In this document: piece by piece, positions 1-10,114 of the stretch | Position numbering within the stretch: the first letter of the stretch is position 1 | Layout of the letters: each line of letters opens with the position of its first letter | Source: Pseudomonadota bacterium | GTDB taxonomy: Bacteria > Pseudomonadota > Alphaproteobacteria > Dongiales > Dongiaceae | Direction: 5' to 3' | Assembly: GCA_021792365.1 (NCBI GenBank) | Contig: JAJYUT010000003.1 | Location: 620,001-684,000, forward strand | Length of the DNA: 64,000 nucleotides | The notes under the pieces: generated by a model | The model's database searches: none | What the model was told of the DNA's origin: nothing | What the model saw: the letters and a program-made list of their open reading frames with translations, nothing else | Made by a program: the position numbers and the translations under genes

Positions 1-1238
<1,238 letters not shown>

Positions 1239-1277
1239 GGTTCACTCAACATCATCGGCTGCGAAAAAGCCGGATTT

Positions 1278-2477
1278 CTAGAAATCGCGGATGCGGCCAT
1301 CTTCGACCGTCAAAAACTGCGCGCTGCCGGCCAGCGGACGGAAGAACTCCCCATCCGTACCGGTCAGCCAGGCCTGCAGGCCGAGGGTCAGGATCTCCGC
1401 GAACAAGGCCTCGCGCCGCCGGCCGTCGAGATGCGAAACCGCCTCGTCCAGCAGCAGAACCGGTGCCTGGCCGCGGCGATGCTTCGTCAGGCGCGCCTCC
1501 GCCAGGGTGATCGAGAGCAGCAGGGCGCGCTGCTCGCCGGTCGAGCATTCCGCCGCGCGCAGCGGCGCGGCACCGAGGCTGCGGCCGAGATAGATCACCT
1601 CGAGGTCGCTGCGATGCGTGCCCCATTCGGTGACGCCCGAAGCCGCATCGCCGACGCGGGCCGACTTCAGCCGCGCCTTCAGCCTGTCCTCCGCCGCGAG
1701 CGCGGGGCCTTCGGCCAACCAGGCCTCGACCGCGCCGGCCGCCGACAGGCTGGCCCGCGGGAACGGCCCGTCGCCTTCGCCCAAGGCGGCATTGAGCGCG
1801 TCGACCGCCTCGCGCCGCGAGGCCGCGATGGCGACCGCCGCGCCCGCCATCTCCGTCTCCAGCGCGTCGAGCCAGCCGTCCAGGTCCGCCTGCGATGCGC
1901 CAACCTCGCCACGCAGCAGGCGCGACCGCTCGCGCATTGCCGCTTCATAGGACGCGACCCGCGCGGCATGGCTGGGATCGATGCCGGTCACCAGCCGGTC
2001 GAGGTAGCGGCGCCGGGCGGAGGCGGCATCGTCGAACAGCCCATCCATTGCCGGCACCAGCCACTGCACCGAGAGGATGTCGGCGAAATCGGCCTGGGAG
2101 CGCGCCGGCGCGCCATTGATGCGTGCGAGGCGCCGATCGCGCCCGATCTGCGCCGCGGCCAGGGGATCGCGGCCCGTTCCCAGCGCGAATTCCCCGCCCG
2201 CAACCTGCAGCTTCGCATGAACGGCCCAGGCCATGTTCGCCTGGTTGCCGGGGCCGCGGAAATCAATCTCCGACAGCTTCGCGCGATGCAGGCCACTGCC
2301 CGGCCCCAGCAGCGAGATTGCCTCCAGCAGGTTGGTCTTGCCCGCGCCATTGGGACCGACCAGCACGATGGGGTGCAGATCCAGGTCCAGCGCCAGGTGG
2401 CGGTAGTTGCGGAACCGGGTCAGCGCGAGGTGCGTCAACCCGACCGCCACCGCCGGCCGGGTGCCGGTCGCAGTCAT
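1278..2477 (-). CDS. recF: DNA replication/repair protein RecF
   Basis: RecF is an SMC-like ATPase that binds ssDNA-dsDNA junctions and helps load RecA at gaps with RecO and RecR. The 399-residue protein has a Walker A at residues 41-48 (GPNGAGKT), the LTRFRNYR start typical of RecF, a CSTGEQRALLLS signature and a late VLLLDEAVSHLD Walker B. The ATG at 2477 is chosen because the family motif begins soon after it. The frame itself stays open upstream to 2516, almost touching dnaN. It lies between dnaN and gyrB in the classic order, probably in one transcription unit with dnaN. Confidence 0.96.
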   Translation of the reverse strand: MTATGTRPAVAVGLTHLALTRFRNYRHLALDLDLHPIVLVGPNGAGKTNLLEAISLLGPGSGLHRAKLSEIDFRGPGNQANMAWAVHAKLQVAGGEFALGTGRDPLAAAQIGRDRRLARINGAPARSQADFADILSVQWLVPAMDGLFDDAASARRRYLDRLVTGIDPSHAARVASYEAAMRERSRLLRGEVGASQADLDGWLDALETEMAGAAVAIAASRREAVDALNAALGEGDGPFPRASLSAAGAVEAWLAEGPALAAEDRLKARLKSARVGDAASGVTEWGTHRSDLEVIYLGRSLGAAPLRAAECSTGEQRALLLSITLAEARLTKHRRGQAPVLLLDEAVSHLDGRRREALFAEILTLGLQAWLTGTDGEFFRPLAGSAQFLTVEDGRIRDF

Positions 2478-2520
2478 CGTGTCCTGGGCCCTTGTTTCGT
2501 GCGCGTAGCCTGCCAAGCCG

Positions 2521-3639
2521 TCACACTCGCATCGGCATCAGCACGTAGAGGGCCATGGCATCGGCCATATCGCGTACCAGCGTGGGCGCGACCGCATCGG
2601 CCAGAACCATCTGCAGCCCATCGCCCTCGATCTCGTCGGCCACATCCAGCAGATAGCGTGAGTTGAAGCCGATTTCGATGGGCGCGCCCTCGTACTTGAC
2701 TTCCAACTCTTCCACCGCGGTGCCGTTCTCCGGCGAGGTGGCGGAGATCACCGCCGCGCCCGCCTTGAGGCTCAGCTTCACGGCGCGCGACTTCTCGCTG
2801 GAGATGGTGGAGACGCGGTCGACGGCGTCGCGGAACGCGCGCCGGTCGACCTCCAGCGTCTTGTCGTTGCCGGTCGGGATGACCCGCTGATAATCCGGGA
2901 ACGAGCCGTCGATCAGCTTGGACGTCAGCACGATCTCGTTGAAGGCGAAGCGCACGCGCGTGTCGGAGAGCGAAACCTCCACCGCACCGTCGACCTCCTC
3001 GATCAGCTTACGCACCTCGCCCACCATCTTGCGCGGAATGATGACGCCGGGAATCTTCTCCGCGCCTTCCGGCAGCGGCATCTCGACCCGCGCGAGCCGG
3101 TGACCGTCGGTCGCGACGGCGCGCAGCGCGTGCTGCTTGCCCGTGGTATGGGCGTGCAGGTAGATGCCGTTGAGGTAGTAGCGCGTCTCCTCGGTCGAGA
3201 TCGCGAAGCGGGTATGGTCGATCAGGCTGCGCAGATCGACGGCCGCGATGGGGAACCGGTGCGGCAGCTCGCCGGCCGAGGTGGAGGGGAAGTCCTCCTT
3301 CGGCAGGGTCTGCAGCGTGAAGCGCGACCGGCCGGCCCGGATCGACACCTGCCCGCCGTCACCTGCCAGCTCGAGCTGGACCTGGGAGCCCTCGGGCAGC
3401 TTGCGCACGATGTCGTAAAGCATGTGGGCCGGGACGGTGGCGGCGCCAGGCGCGGCGATCTCCGCCGTGGCGTGGTCGACAATCGCCAGATCCATGTCGG
3501 TCGCGGTCAGGGCGACCCGCTCGCCTTTGGCTTCCACCAGGACGTTGCTGAGGATCGGAATGGTGTTGCGCCGCTCCACCACGCTCTGCACGTGGCCCAG
3601 TGACTTCAGCAATGCCGTTCGTTCGATCGTCAGTTTCAT
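2521..3639 (-). CDS. dnaN: DNA polymerase III beta sliding clamp
   Basis: DnaN is the ring-shaped processivity clamp that tethers Pol III and repair polymerases to DNA. The 372-residue length is standard. The sequence runs from MKLTIERTALLKSL through the three repeated clamp domains (ATDMDLAIVD, AVATDGHRLA, FNSRYLLD) to the conserved C-terminal end LYVLMPMRV. It lies between dnaA, about 380 bp upstream, and recF, which begins about 40 bp downstream, all on the same strand. Confidence 0.98.
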   Translation of the reverse strand: MKLTIERTALLKSLGHVQSVVERRNTIPILSNVLVEAKGERVALTATDMDLAIVDHATAEIAAPGAATVPAHMLYDIVRKLPEGSQVQLELAGDGGQVSIRAGRSRFTLQTLPKEDFPSTSAGELPHRFPIAAVDLRSLIDHTRFAISTEETRYYLNGIYLHAHTTGKQHALRAVATDGHRLARVEMPLPEGAEKIPGVIIPRKMVGEVRKLIEEVDGAVEVSLSDTRVRFAFNEIVLTSKLIDGSFPDYQRVIPTGNDKTLEVDRRAFRDAVDRVSTISSEKSRAVKLSLKAGAAVISATSPENGTAVEELEVKYEGAPIEIGFNSRYLLDVADEIEGDGLQMVLADAVAPTLVRDMADAMALYVLMPMRV

Positions 3640-4017
3640 GGCTCTCGCAACCCCATCGCAAATCGGTGGCGACCGGCTCGCAGAGGCTGGAAATATGGGC
3701 TCCAGCCGCTCCGGTCGCTGCTTATTTTTCCTTGCTGGAGTGCCCGGAGAAGCCCGGCGGATCGGCCCGAATCAAGGGCTCCATACAGCAAGTCAGGGAT
3801 TATATCAGCTAAGGCGGGAAGCAACAGCCAAAAGCGCGGCAAATACCCGCCAGGAAAGGCGATTTGCCCGCTCCGGAGGGCTCATTTTAGGGGGTTTCCG
3901 GGCCCTCGGCAGGCCCCGGTAGACGGCCTGCCGTGTTCTGGACGTTGCGTGCCGGATGGCTTCGATGTCCCAGGAAATCAGTCCGCCGCTCAGCTTCCGC
4001 AAGGGGCAGAGCGCCCG
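3640..4017. other. dnaA-dnaN intergenic region (no gene seen)
   Basis: This 378-bp spacer lies between the dnaA stop and the dnaN start on the minus strand. It must carry the dnaN leader and probably its promoter. A short AT-richer patch (around 3720-3730 and 3795-3805) is visible. I see no convincing DnaA box, no terminator with a T-run and no convincing small ORF. A 68-codon minus-strand frame here has no ribosome-binding site or family resemblance. Confidence 0.5.
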
Positions 4018-5424
4018 TCAGGCATCCAGCATCCGGCGCAGCAGGTCGACATCCTCGGCAAAGCCGCTATCGGCGGCGCAGAGCTCCTCGACCTTCTTGA
4101 CCGCGTGCATGACCGTGGTGTGGTCGCGCCCCCCGAACTTGCGGCCGATTTCCGGCAGCGAGCGGGTGGTGAGCTGCTTGGCCAGGAACATCGCGATCTG
4201 GCGCGGCCGGGCAACCTGGCGGGCGCGGCGCGGCGACTGCATGTCCGCCAGCTTGATATTGAAATGCTCGGCCACGCGCTTCTGGATCTCCTCGATGGTG
4301 ACCCGGCGGTCATTGGCGCGCAGCAGGTCGCGCAGCAGCTCCTGGGCGGATTCCAGCGTCACCGGGTGGCCGACCAGGGTGGCATGGGCGGTGATGCGGG
4401 TCAGGGCGCCTTCGAGCTCGCGTACGTTGGACGAGATGCGGTGCGCCAGGAACTCCAGGACCTTGTGCGGGATCAGCACGCCTGATTGCTCGGCACGCGC
4501 CTGCAGGATGCCGAGGCGCAATTCATAGGTGGTGGGGTGGATGTCGGCCACCAGACCCCAGCCGAGGCGGGAGCGCATGCGCTCCTCCAACCCTTCCAGG
4601 TCCGAGGGCGACTTGTCGGCGGATAGCACGACCTGCCGGTTCTGATCAGCCAGCGCGTTGAAGGTATGGAAGAACTCTTCCTGCGTCGAATCCTTGCCGA
4701 TGATGAACTGCACGTCGTCCACCATCAGGATGTCGACGGATCGGAACAGCTCCTTGAACGACATCGTGTTCTTGTTCCGGATGGCGCGGATGAACTGGTA
4801 CATGAACTTTTCCGCCGAGAGGTAGATCACCTTCTTCTGCGGCTTCTTCGTGCGGATGTGCCAGGCGATGGCGTTCATCAGGTGCGTCTTGCCGAGGCCG
4901 ACGCCGCCATAGAGGAACAGCGGGTTGAACGGTACGTTATCGGCCTCCGCCACGCGCAAGGCGGCGGCATGCGCCAGTTCGTTCGACTTGCCGACCACGA
5001 AATTTTCGAAGGTCAGCCGCGGATCCAGGGGCGCGGAGACACTTTCCACGCTGTCTTCATCGCGAACCGGCATCGCCGGAACCGGCGCCATGCTAACGGG
5101 CGCGTCCTCGTTCGCCGCCTCGTCGAGGCTGTCGAGATCGAGTTCCGGCACCGGTCGGTGGGCATCGACGATGACCTCGACCGAGCGCACCTCCGGGTTC
5201 TCGGAACTCCACAGCGCCTTCAGCCGGTCGGCATAATGCGTCGCCACCCAGTCGCGCATGAAGCGCGACGGCACCGAAACGCGCAGGTCCGGGCCGCGCT
5301 TGCCCGCGAGGTTCAGGGGCTTGAGCCACGACCGGAATGTCGCCTCGCCGAATTCCGCCCTCAGCCGGCCACGAACGCGCGCCCATTGCGCGTTAAGCAT
5401 GGCATCGCTGTTCAATTCCGTCAT
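4018..5424 (-). CDS. dnaA: Chromosomal replication initiator DnaA
   Basis: DnaA is an AAA+ ATPase that binds DnaA boxes at oriC, melts the origin and loads DnaB. The protein of 468 residues has domain I (WARVRGRLRAEFGEATFRSW), an acidic linker, a Walker A at about residues 173-180 (GGVGLGKT), a Walker B region around LMVDDVQFI, and the C-terminal DNA-binding signature GGRDHTTVMHAVKKVEEL. The ATG at 5424 gives MTELNSDAML. The frame extends 16 codons further, but those residues look non-coding. A rhodanese gene ends 32 bp upstream on the same strand, which is an unusual immediate neighbour. Confidence 0.97.
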   Translation of the reverse strand: MTELNSDAMLNAQWARVRGRLRAEFGEATFRSWLKPLNLAGKRGPDLRVSVPSRFMRDWVATHYADRLKALWSSENPEVRSVEVIVDAHRPVPELDLDSLDEAANEDAPVSMAPVPAMPVRDEDSVESVSAPLDPRLTFENFVVGKSNELAHAAALRVAEADNVPFNPLFLYGGVGLGKTHLMNAIAWHIRTKKPQKKVIYLSAEKFMYQFIRAIRNKNTMSFKELFRSVDILMVDDVQFIIGKDSTQEEFFHTFNALADQNRQVVLSADKSPSDLEGLEERMRSRLGWGLVADIHPTTYELRLGILQARAEQSGVLIPHKVLEFLAHRISSNVRELEGALTRITAHATLVGHPVTLESAQELLRDLLRANDRRVTIEEIQKRVAEHFNIKLADMQSPRRARQVARPRQIAMFLAKQLTTRSLPEIGRKFGGRDHTTVMHAVKKVEELCAADSGFAEDVDLLRRMLDA

Positions 5425-5456
5425 TGCCAACCCCCGATGGTCCATGCGCGGCGCCT

Positions 5457-5876
5457 TCATTGCTGCACCCACGGCAGATTGCTGGCCTTCCAGCCATTGA
5501 TCGTGCCGCGATGGCCGTGGCTATCGACGTCCCCCTCGAAGCCGCCAGCGACGTTGAAACACTTGCTGTATCCTGCCGCGGTCAGCGCCTGCGCCGCCGA
5601 CCTGGAGCGCGCGCCGCTGCGGCAGATGAAATAGAGCGGCACGTCCTTGTCGCCGGTGGCCAGTTGCTCGACCTTGGCGACGAAATCGGGGTCGATCTGC
5701 ATCTGCGGATAGACCTGCCAGCAGATGAAGCCCGTCTTTTTCCCCAGGCCGCGGAGGTCGGGGATGCCGACGAAGTTCCATTCCGGCTGGGTGCGCACGT
5801 CGATGAGCATGGCCTTCGGGTCATGGGCGAGCCCCTGCCAGGCCTCCGTCGGCGATACATCCCCCGCATAGCTCAT
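5457..5876 (-). CDS. Rhodanese-like domain protein
   Basis: This is a single-domain sulfurtransferase (about 139 residues), expected to carry a persulfide on the active-site Cys in the loop CRSGARS. It has the rhodanese elements LIDVRTQPEWNFVGIPDL near the N-terminus and NVAGGFEGD near the C-terminus, matching the small cytoplasmic rhodanese family. The ATG at 5876 (MSYAGD) fits the domain start better than the upstream start of the frame at 5906. It lies directly upstream of dnaA in the same orientation with a 32-bp gap, so dnaA may be partly read from this gene's promoter. The substrate is unknown. Confidence 0.85.
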   Translation of the reverse strand: MSYAGDVSPTEAWQGLAHDPKAMLIDVRTQPEWNFVGIPDLRGLGKKTGFICWQVYPQMQIDPDFVAKVEQLATGDKDVPLYFICRSGARSRSAAQALTAAGYSKCFNVAGGFEGDVDSHGHRGTINGWKASNLPWVQQ

Positions 5877-6559
5877 GCTGTCACCGCCGCGCCCACTCTG
5901 TTTCAAATCAGCTTCGCCTCCCGCTTGCCGCGGGATGCTACCATTGGGCGGCTTGGCTCAGCTCGGCCGAGCCGCCGCTATTCCGCCGGACCGGCCGTGA
6001 GAATCAGGCCGATCCGGCGCCTCTAGGGCGCAACTCATAATTGAATTTTTGGCTACTTATCACAGAGGCCGCAGCTAACCCCACCGGCCTGTCTCCAGCG
6101 GCCCGCGGGTCCGTGCCGCAGGGACGGCAGACGTCCACCAGACGGCGCGAGGGCAAGCTATGGGGCATCCCATCGCCCATCGCCCCAGACCTTGTCTGAG
6201 GAGTGAGCGTTAACATCTTGACCTGCAGCATATGTGCCTGATTTTTTTAAGTTATTGTCCCGAGCCCGACGGCCGCACCGGAGCGCGGCACCCCTGTTTT
6301 TGGCTGGGGATAACTCTAAACCCGGGTTCTCCTAGCGTGCAACATGACCGAATCAAGAACGCCGCAACTATCGTTAAGGACGCCCGAACTGTGGCCGACC
6401 CGCAACAGAAATTTGTCCTAAAACACCGCAACGCAAGGTGGCGCAGTCCCGCCTTCGGGCCTATGAAACAGCGATCGCCGCGAAGCTGCCTCCGCGGCGA
6501 TCATAACGATTGCGATTGGTTAGCAGGCGAACCTGATCGGGTTCGCGAAGCTGTAACAA
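5877..6559. other. Candidate replication origin / dnaA-side regulatory region
   Basis: This gene-free stretch of about 680 bp lies between the dnaA-linked rhodanese and rpsT. Visible elements are one near-consensus DnaA box on the minus strand at 6305-6313 (TTATCCCCA, one mismatch to TTATCCACA), an AT-rich run at 6239-6257, a second AT-rich patch at 6034-6060, two GANTC (CcrM-type) sites at 6001-6005 and 6350-6354, and the rpsT terminator hairpin at 6473-6502. Position beside dnaA and lack of genes make it the best oriC candidate in the window. Only one good box is visible, so the call is tentative. Confidence 0.45.
6473..6502 (-). terminator. Hairpin terminator downstream of rpsT
   Basis: A perfect 10-bp inverted repeat (GATCGCCGCG at 6473-6482 with CGCGGCGATC at 6493-6502, 10-nt loop) lies about 60 nt beyond the rpsT stop on the minus strand. 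The sequence after it in the direction of transcription is only mildly T-rich (GCTGTTTCAT). Confidence 0.55.
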
Positions 6560-6823
6560 TCAGCCGAGCGCCTTAAGCCGCTTGGTCAGTCGCGAGATCT
6601 TGCGCGCCACCGTGTTGCGGTGCATCACGCCCTTGGTCACGCCGCGCTGCAACGCCGGCTGGGCCGCCTGCAGGGCCGCCGCGGCCACGCTCTTGTCACC
6701 CGAGGCAAGCGCCACCTCGACTTTTTTCACTTCGGTCTTGATCTGGCTGACCCGCGCGCGGTTCCGCAGGGTGCGCTTGGGCGTCTGGCGGATGCGCTTT
6801 TCAGCCGATTTATGATGAGCCAT
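6560..6823 (-). CDS. rpsT: 30S ribosomal protein S20
   Basis: S20 is a primary 16S rRNA-binding protein of the small subunit. The 87-residue product is highly basic. It starts [13 protein letters not shown] and contains [17 protein letters not shown] and the conserved [19 protein letters not shown] end. The ATG at 6823 is the family start; the longer frame to 6892 is not part of S20. It is divergent from dapF, and its position beside the dnaA region is common in Alphaproteobacteria. Confidence 0.97.
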   Translation of the reverse strand: MAHHKSAEKRIRQTPKRTLRNRARVSQIKTEVKKVEVALASGDKSVAAAALQAAQPALQRGVTKGVMHRNTVARKISRLTKRLKALG

Positions 6824-7004
6824 GAGAGGTTTATCCGTATCGATCGGTCGAACTCGGGCGCGGGTTATATAGGGGGTGTCCCGTAAGGTCAACCCAGGCT
6901 CCGGGAATGCGAGCCCCGGCCCCCCGGATCACCTCTGCCCGGCGCCTATGGACGAATGGGCCGGGGCGGCGCATATACCTGCCGCCACCGATAGAGGATG
7001 GACG

Positions 7005-7850
7005 ATGACGGCGCTGCCGTTCCTGAAGATGCATGGGCTGGGCAATGATTTCGTGGTGATCGACCTGCGCGATCGCCCGGTCTCGCTCACCCTGCCCCAG
7101 CGCCGCTGGATCGCCGACCGCAGGCGCGGAATTGGCTGCGACCAGTTGATCCTGTTGGAGCCGCCGCGGCAGCGGGTCGCAGACGTCTTCATGCGCATCC
7201 ACAACCCCGATGGCGGCGAGGCCGGCGCCTGCGGGAATGCCACGCGCTGCGTCGCCGCCAAGGTCATGGCCGAGAAGGCCAGCACCCATGCGGTCGTCGA
7301 AACCGTCTCCGGCCTGCTGGATACCGAGGCAGCGGAGGGTGGGCGCATCACCGTCGATATGGGCCCGGTCAGGCTGGATTGGCGCGACATCCCCGTGGCG
7401 GAGCCCTGCGACACCCTGCACTTGCCGCTCAGCCTCGGCCCGCTCGCCGATCCGGTTGGCGTCAATGTCGGCAATCCGCACGCCGTGTTCTTCGTGCCCG
7501 ACGCGGAGAAGGTCGATCTCGCCAGCTCCGGCCCGGTGCTGGAGCGCCATCGCCTGTTCCCGGAACGGGCCAATATCGAGGTTGCCGAGATCCTGTCACC
7601 GGATCGCATCCGCATGCGCGTCTGGGAGCGGGGCGCGGGCATCACCCAGGCCTGCGGCAGCGGCGCCTGCGCGACCCTGATCGCTGCGGCGCGGCGCAAG
7701 CTTAGCGGCCGCAGCGCGACCGTGGTGCTGGATGGCGGCGAATTGCTGATCGAATGGCTGCCCGACAACCACGTGCGCATGACCGGCGGTTGGGCGGAGA
7801 GCTTCCGCGGCGAGATCGACTTTGCCGAGCTGGAGCGCGCCGTTGCCTGA
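7005..7850 (+). CDS. dapF: Diaminopimelate epimerase
   Basis: DapF converts LL- to meso-diaminopimelate for lysine and peptidoglycan synthesis, using two cysteines as acid and base. In this 281-residue protein Cys76 (GEAGACGNATR) and Cys217 (TQACGSGACATL) are both present, as is the MHGLGNDFVVID start. The ATG at 7005 follows a GAGGATGGACG stretch. The upstream frame from 6876 overlaps the rpsT promoter region and is not conserved. The stop overlaps the start of mtaB, indicating translational coupling in a dapF-mtaB-ftsY unit. Confidence 0.97.
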   Translation: MTALPFLKMHGLGNDFVVIDLRDRPVSLTLPQRRWIADRRRGIGCDQLILLEPPRQRVADVFMRIHNPDGGEAGACGNATRCVAAKVMAEKASTHAVVETVSGLLDTEAAEGGRITVDMGPVRLDWRDIPVAEPCDTLHLPLSLGPLADPVGVNVGNPHAVFFVPDAEKVDLASSGPVLERHRLFPERANIEVAEILSPDRIRMRVWERGAGITQACGSGACATLIAAARRKLSGRSATVVLDGGELLIEWLPDNHVRMTGGWAESFRGEIDFAELERAVA

Positions 7851-9114
7851 CTCCAACAGCACAGCCAGGCTCATCACCTTCGGGTGCCGGCTCAACGCCT
7901 TCGAGACCGAGGTCATGCGCGGCCATGCCGCCGCCGCCGGGCTCGGCGATGCCATCATCGTCAATACCTGCGCGGTGACGGCCGAGGCTGAGCGCCAGGC
8001 GCGCCAGGCAATCCGCAAGGCGCGGCGCGAGAACCCGGGCGCGCGGATCATCGCCACCGGCTGCGCGGTGCAGATCGCGCCGGACCGCTACGCCGCCATG
8101 CCGGAGATCGACCACCTCATCGGCAACGAGGAGAAGCTGAAGGCCGAGAGCTTCTTCGCGCTCGCGGGGCGTGACGCGCCGCGCATCGCCGTCGCCGACA
8201 TCATGGGCGTCAAGGAGACGGCCGGTCACCTCATCTCCGGCTACGCCGAGCGCATACGGGCCTTTGTCGATATCCAGCAGGGTTGCGACCACCGCTGCAC
8301 CTTCTGCATCATTCCCTACGGACGTGGGAACAACCGCTCCGTCCCGATGGGCGAAGTGGTGGCGCAGGTGCGCACGCTCGTGGAGAACGGGATCAAGGAA
8401 GTGGTGCTGACCGGCGTCGACATCACCGGGTATGGCGCCGACCTGCCGGGCCAGCCCAACCTGGGTCAGCTCTGCCGGCGCTTGCTGGCGCTGGTGCCGG
8501 ATCTGCCTCGCCTGCGCCTCAGCTCCATTGACGTCGTGGAGGTGGATGCGGATCTGAAGCGCCTCATCGCCGAGGAGCCGCGGCTGATGCCGCATCTGCA
8601 TCTCAGCCTCCAGGCCGGCGACGACATGATCCTGAAGCGAATGAAGCGGCGCCATCTGCGCGCCGATGCGATCCGCTTTTGCCGCGAGGCGCGTGCGCTG
8701 CGTCCGGACCTCGTGTTCGGCGCCGACCTGATCGCCGGTTTCCCGACCGAGACCGACGAGATGTTTGCTAACTCGCTGGCGCTGGTCGAGGAATGCGGCC
8801 TTACCTTCCTGCATGTGTTTCCCTTCTCCGCCCGGGTCGGAACGCCGGCGGCGCGCATGCCGCAACTGCCGGGGCCAGTGCGCAAGGAGCGCGCGGCGCG
8901 GCTGCGCACGGCGGGGCAGCGGGCCCTGGGGCGCTATCTGGCGAGCCGCGTGGGCGCCGCGACCCGACTGCTGGTCGAGCGCAGCGAGGAGGGTGAGGCC
9001 TTCGGCCACAACGACCATTTCGCGCCGGTGCGCCTGAAGGGGAGCGTGCCTCAGGGCGCGATTGTTGACGCCCGGGTGACCGCCGCCACGGAAGAGCATC
9101 TGATCGCCGCATGA
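7843..9114 (+). CDS. mtaB: tRNA t6A37 methylthiotransferase MtaB
   Basis: MtaB is a radical-SAM enzyme that converts t6A37 to ms2t6A37 in ANN-decoding tRNAs. It has the N-terminal UPF0004 domain with the three cysteines of the auxiliary cluster (FGCRLNAFE, NTCAVT, TGCAVQ), then the radical-SAM motif CDHRCTFCIIPYGRG, and a C-terminal TRAM-like segment (GEAFGHNDHFAPV). No ATG precedes the first motif. The TTG at 7843 overlaps the dapF stop and has GGAG about 7 nt upstream. A second TTG at 7822 is the alternative start. The stop overlaps the ftsY start (ATGA). Confidence 0.93.
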   Translation: MPDSNSTARLITFGCRLNAFETEVMRGHAAAAGLGDAIIVNTCAVTAEAERQARQAIRKARRENPGARIIATGCAVQIAPDRYAAMPEIDHLIGNEEKLKAESFFALAGRDAPRIAVADIMGVKETAGHLISGYAERIRAFVDIQQGCDHRCTFCIIPYGRGNNRSVPMGEVVAQVRTLVENGIKEVVLTGVDITGYGADLPGQPNLGQLCRRLLALVPDLPRLRLSSIDVVEVDADLKRLIAEEPRLMPHLHLSLQAGDDMILKRMKRRHLRADAIRFCREARALRPDLVFGADLIAGFPTETDEMFANSLALVEECGLTFLHVFPFSARVGTPAARMPQLPGPVRKERAARLRTAGQRALGRYLASRVGAATRLLVERSEEGEAFGHNDHFAPVRLKGSVPQGAIVDARVTAATEEHLIAA

Positions 9115-10049
9115 CCATCGAGAATTCCGAGAGCGAGAAGCGCGGATGGTTCCAGCGCCTGAAGGCGGGCCTCACCCGCACCTCTAGCAAGATCACCGGC
9201 AGCATCACCGGCATCTTCATCAAGAAGAAGCTGGACCGCGCCTTGCTGGACGAACTGGAGGAGGCGCTGATCGCGGCGGATCTCGGCCCTACGACGGCGG
9301 CGCGGCTGACCCAGGCGCTTGCCAAGGACCGATTCGACAAGGAGATCACCGAGCAGGAGGTGCGCGAGATCTTCGCCGCCGAGATCGCGAAGATCCTGAA
9401 GCCGGTGGCGCAGCCGCTCGCTTTGAGCGAGCGCAAGCCGCATGTCGCGCTCGTGATCGGGGTCAACGGCTCGGGCAAGACGACGACGATCGGCAAGCTG
9501 GCGCAGAACTACAAGCGTGCCGGCAAGGAAGTGATGCTGGCGGCGGGCGACACCTTCCGCGCCGCCGCGGTCGAGCAGCTCAAGATCTGGGGCGACCGCG
9601 CGGGGGTCAAGGTGGTGGCGCGCGAGACCGGGGCCGATGCCGCCGGGCTTGCCTATGATGCGCTGGTGGCAGCGAGAAACGAAGGCGCCGACCTGCTGCT
9701 GATCGACACCGCCGGCCGGCTGCAGAACAAGAGCGACCTGATGGCGGAGTTGCAGAAGATCATTCGCGTCATCCGCAAGCTCGACCCGGAGGCGCCGCAC
9801 AGCACTCTGCTGGTGCTGGACGCGACCACCGGCCAGAACGCCCATTCCCAGGTCGAGATCTTCAAGGCCATGTGCGACGTCAGCGGCCTTGTCATCACCA
9901 AGCTCGACGGCTCCGCCAAAGGCGGCGTGCTGGTGGCCCTCGCCGAGAAATTCAAGCTGCCGGTCCATGCCGTCGGCGTCGGCGAGACCGCCGACGATTT
10001 GCGGCCCTTCGACGCCGAGGTGTTCGCGAAGGACCTGATGGACGTATAG
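9111..10049 (+). CDS. ftsY: Signal recognition particle receptor FtsY
   Basis: FtsY is the SRP-receptor GTPase that docks SRP-ribosome complexes on the inner membrane. The 312-residue form lacks a long acidic A domain, as is common in Alphaproteobacteria. It has the N domain (LDELEEALIAADLG), the G1 loop GVNGSGKTT at about 117-125, DTFRAAAVEQL, DTAGRLQNK and TKLDGSAKGG. The start ATG overlaps the mtaB stop by 4 nt, so the two are co-translated. Confidence 0.97.
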   Translation: MTIENSESEKRGWFQRLKAGLTRTSSKITGSITGIFIKKKLDRALLDELEEALIAADLGPTTAARLTQALAKDRFDKEITEQEVREIFAAEIAKILKPVAQPLALSERKPHVALVIGVNGSGKTTTIGKLAQNYKRAGKEVMLAAGDTFRAAAVEQLKIWGDRAGVKVVARETGADAAGLAYDALVAARNEGADLLLIDTAGRLQNKSDLMAELQKIIRVIRKLDPEAPHSTLLVLDATTGQNAHSQVEIFKAMCDVSGLVITKLDGSAKGGVLVALAEKFKLPVHAVGVGETADDLRPFDAEVFAKDLMDV

Positions 10050-10114
10050 GCGGTTCGCCCTCCACGCTTGCGCAGCCGTAGTTCTGGCCGCAATCTGGTC
10101 GAGAGGTGCCGCCG

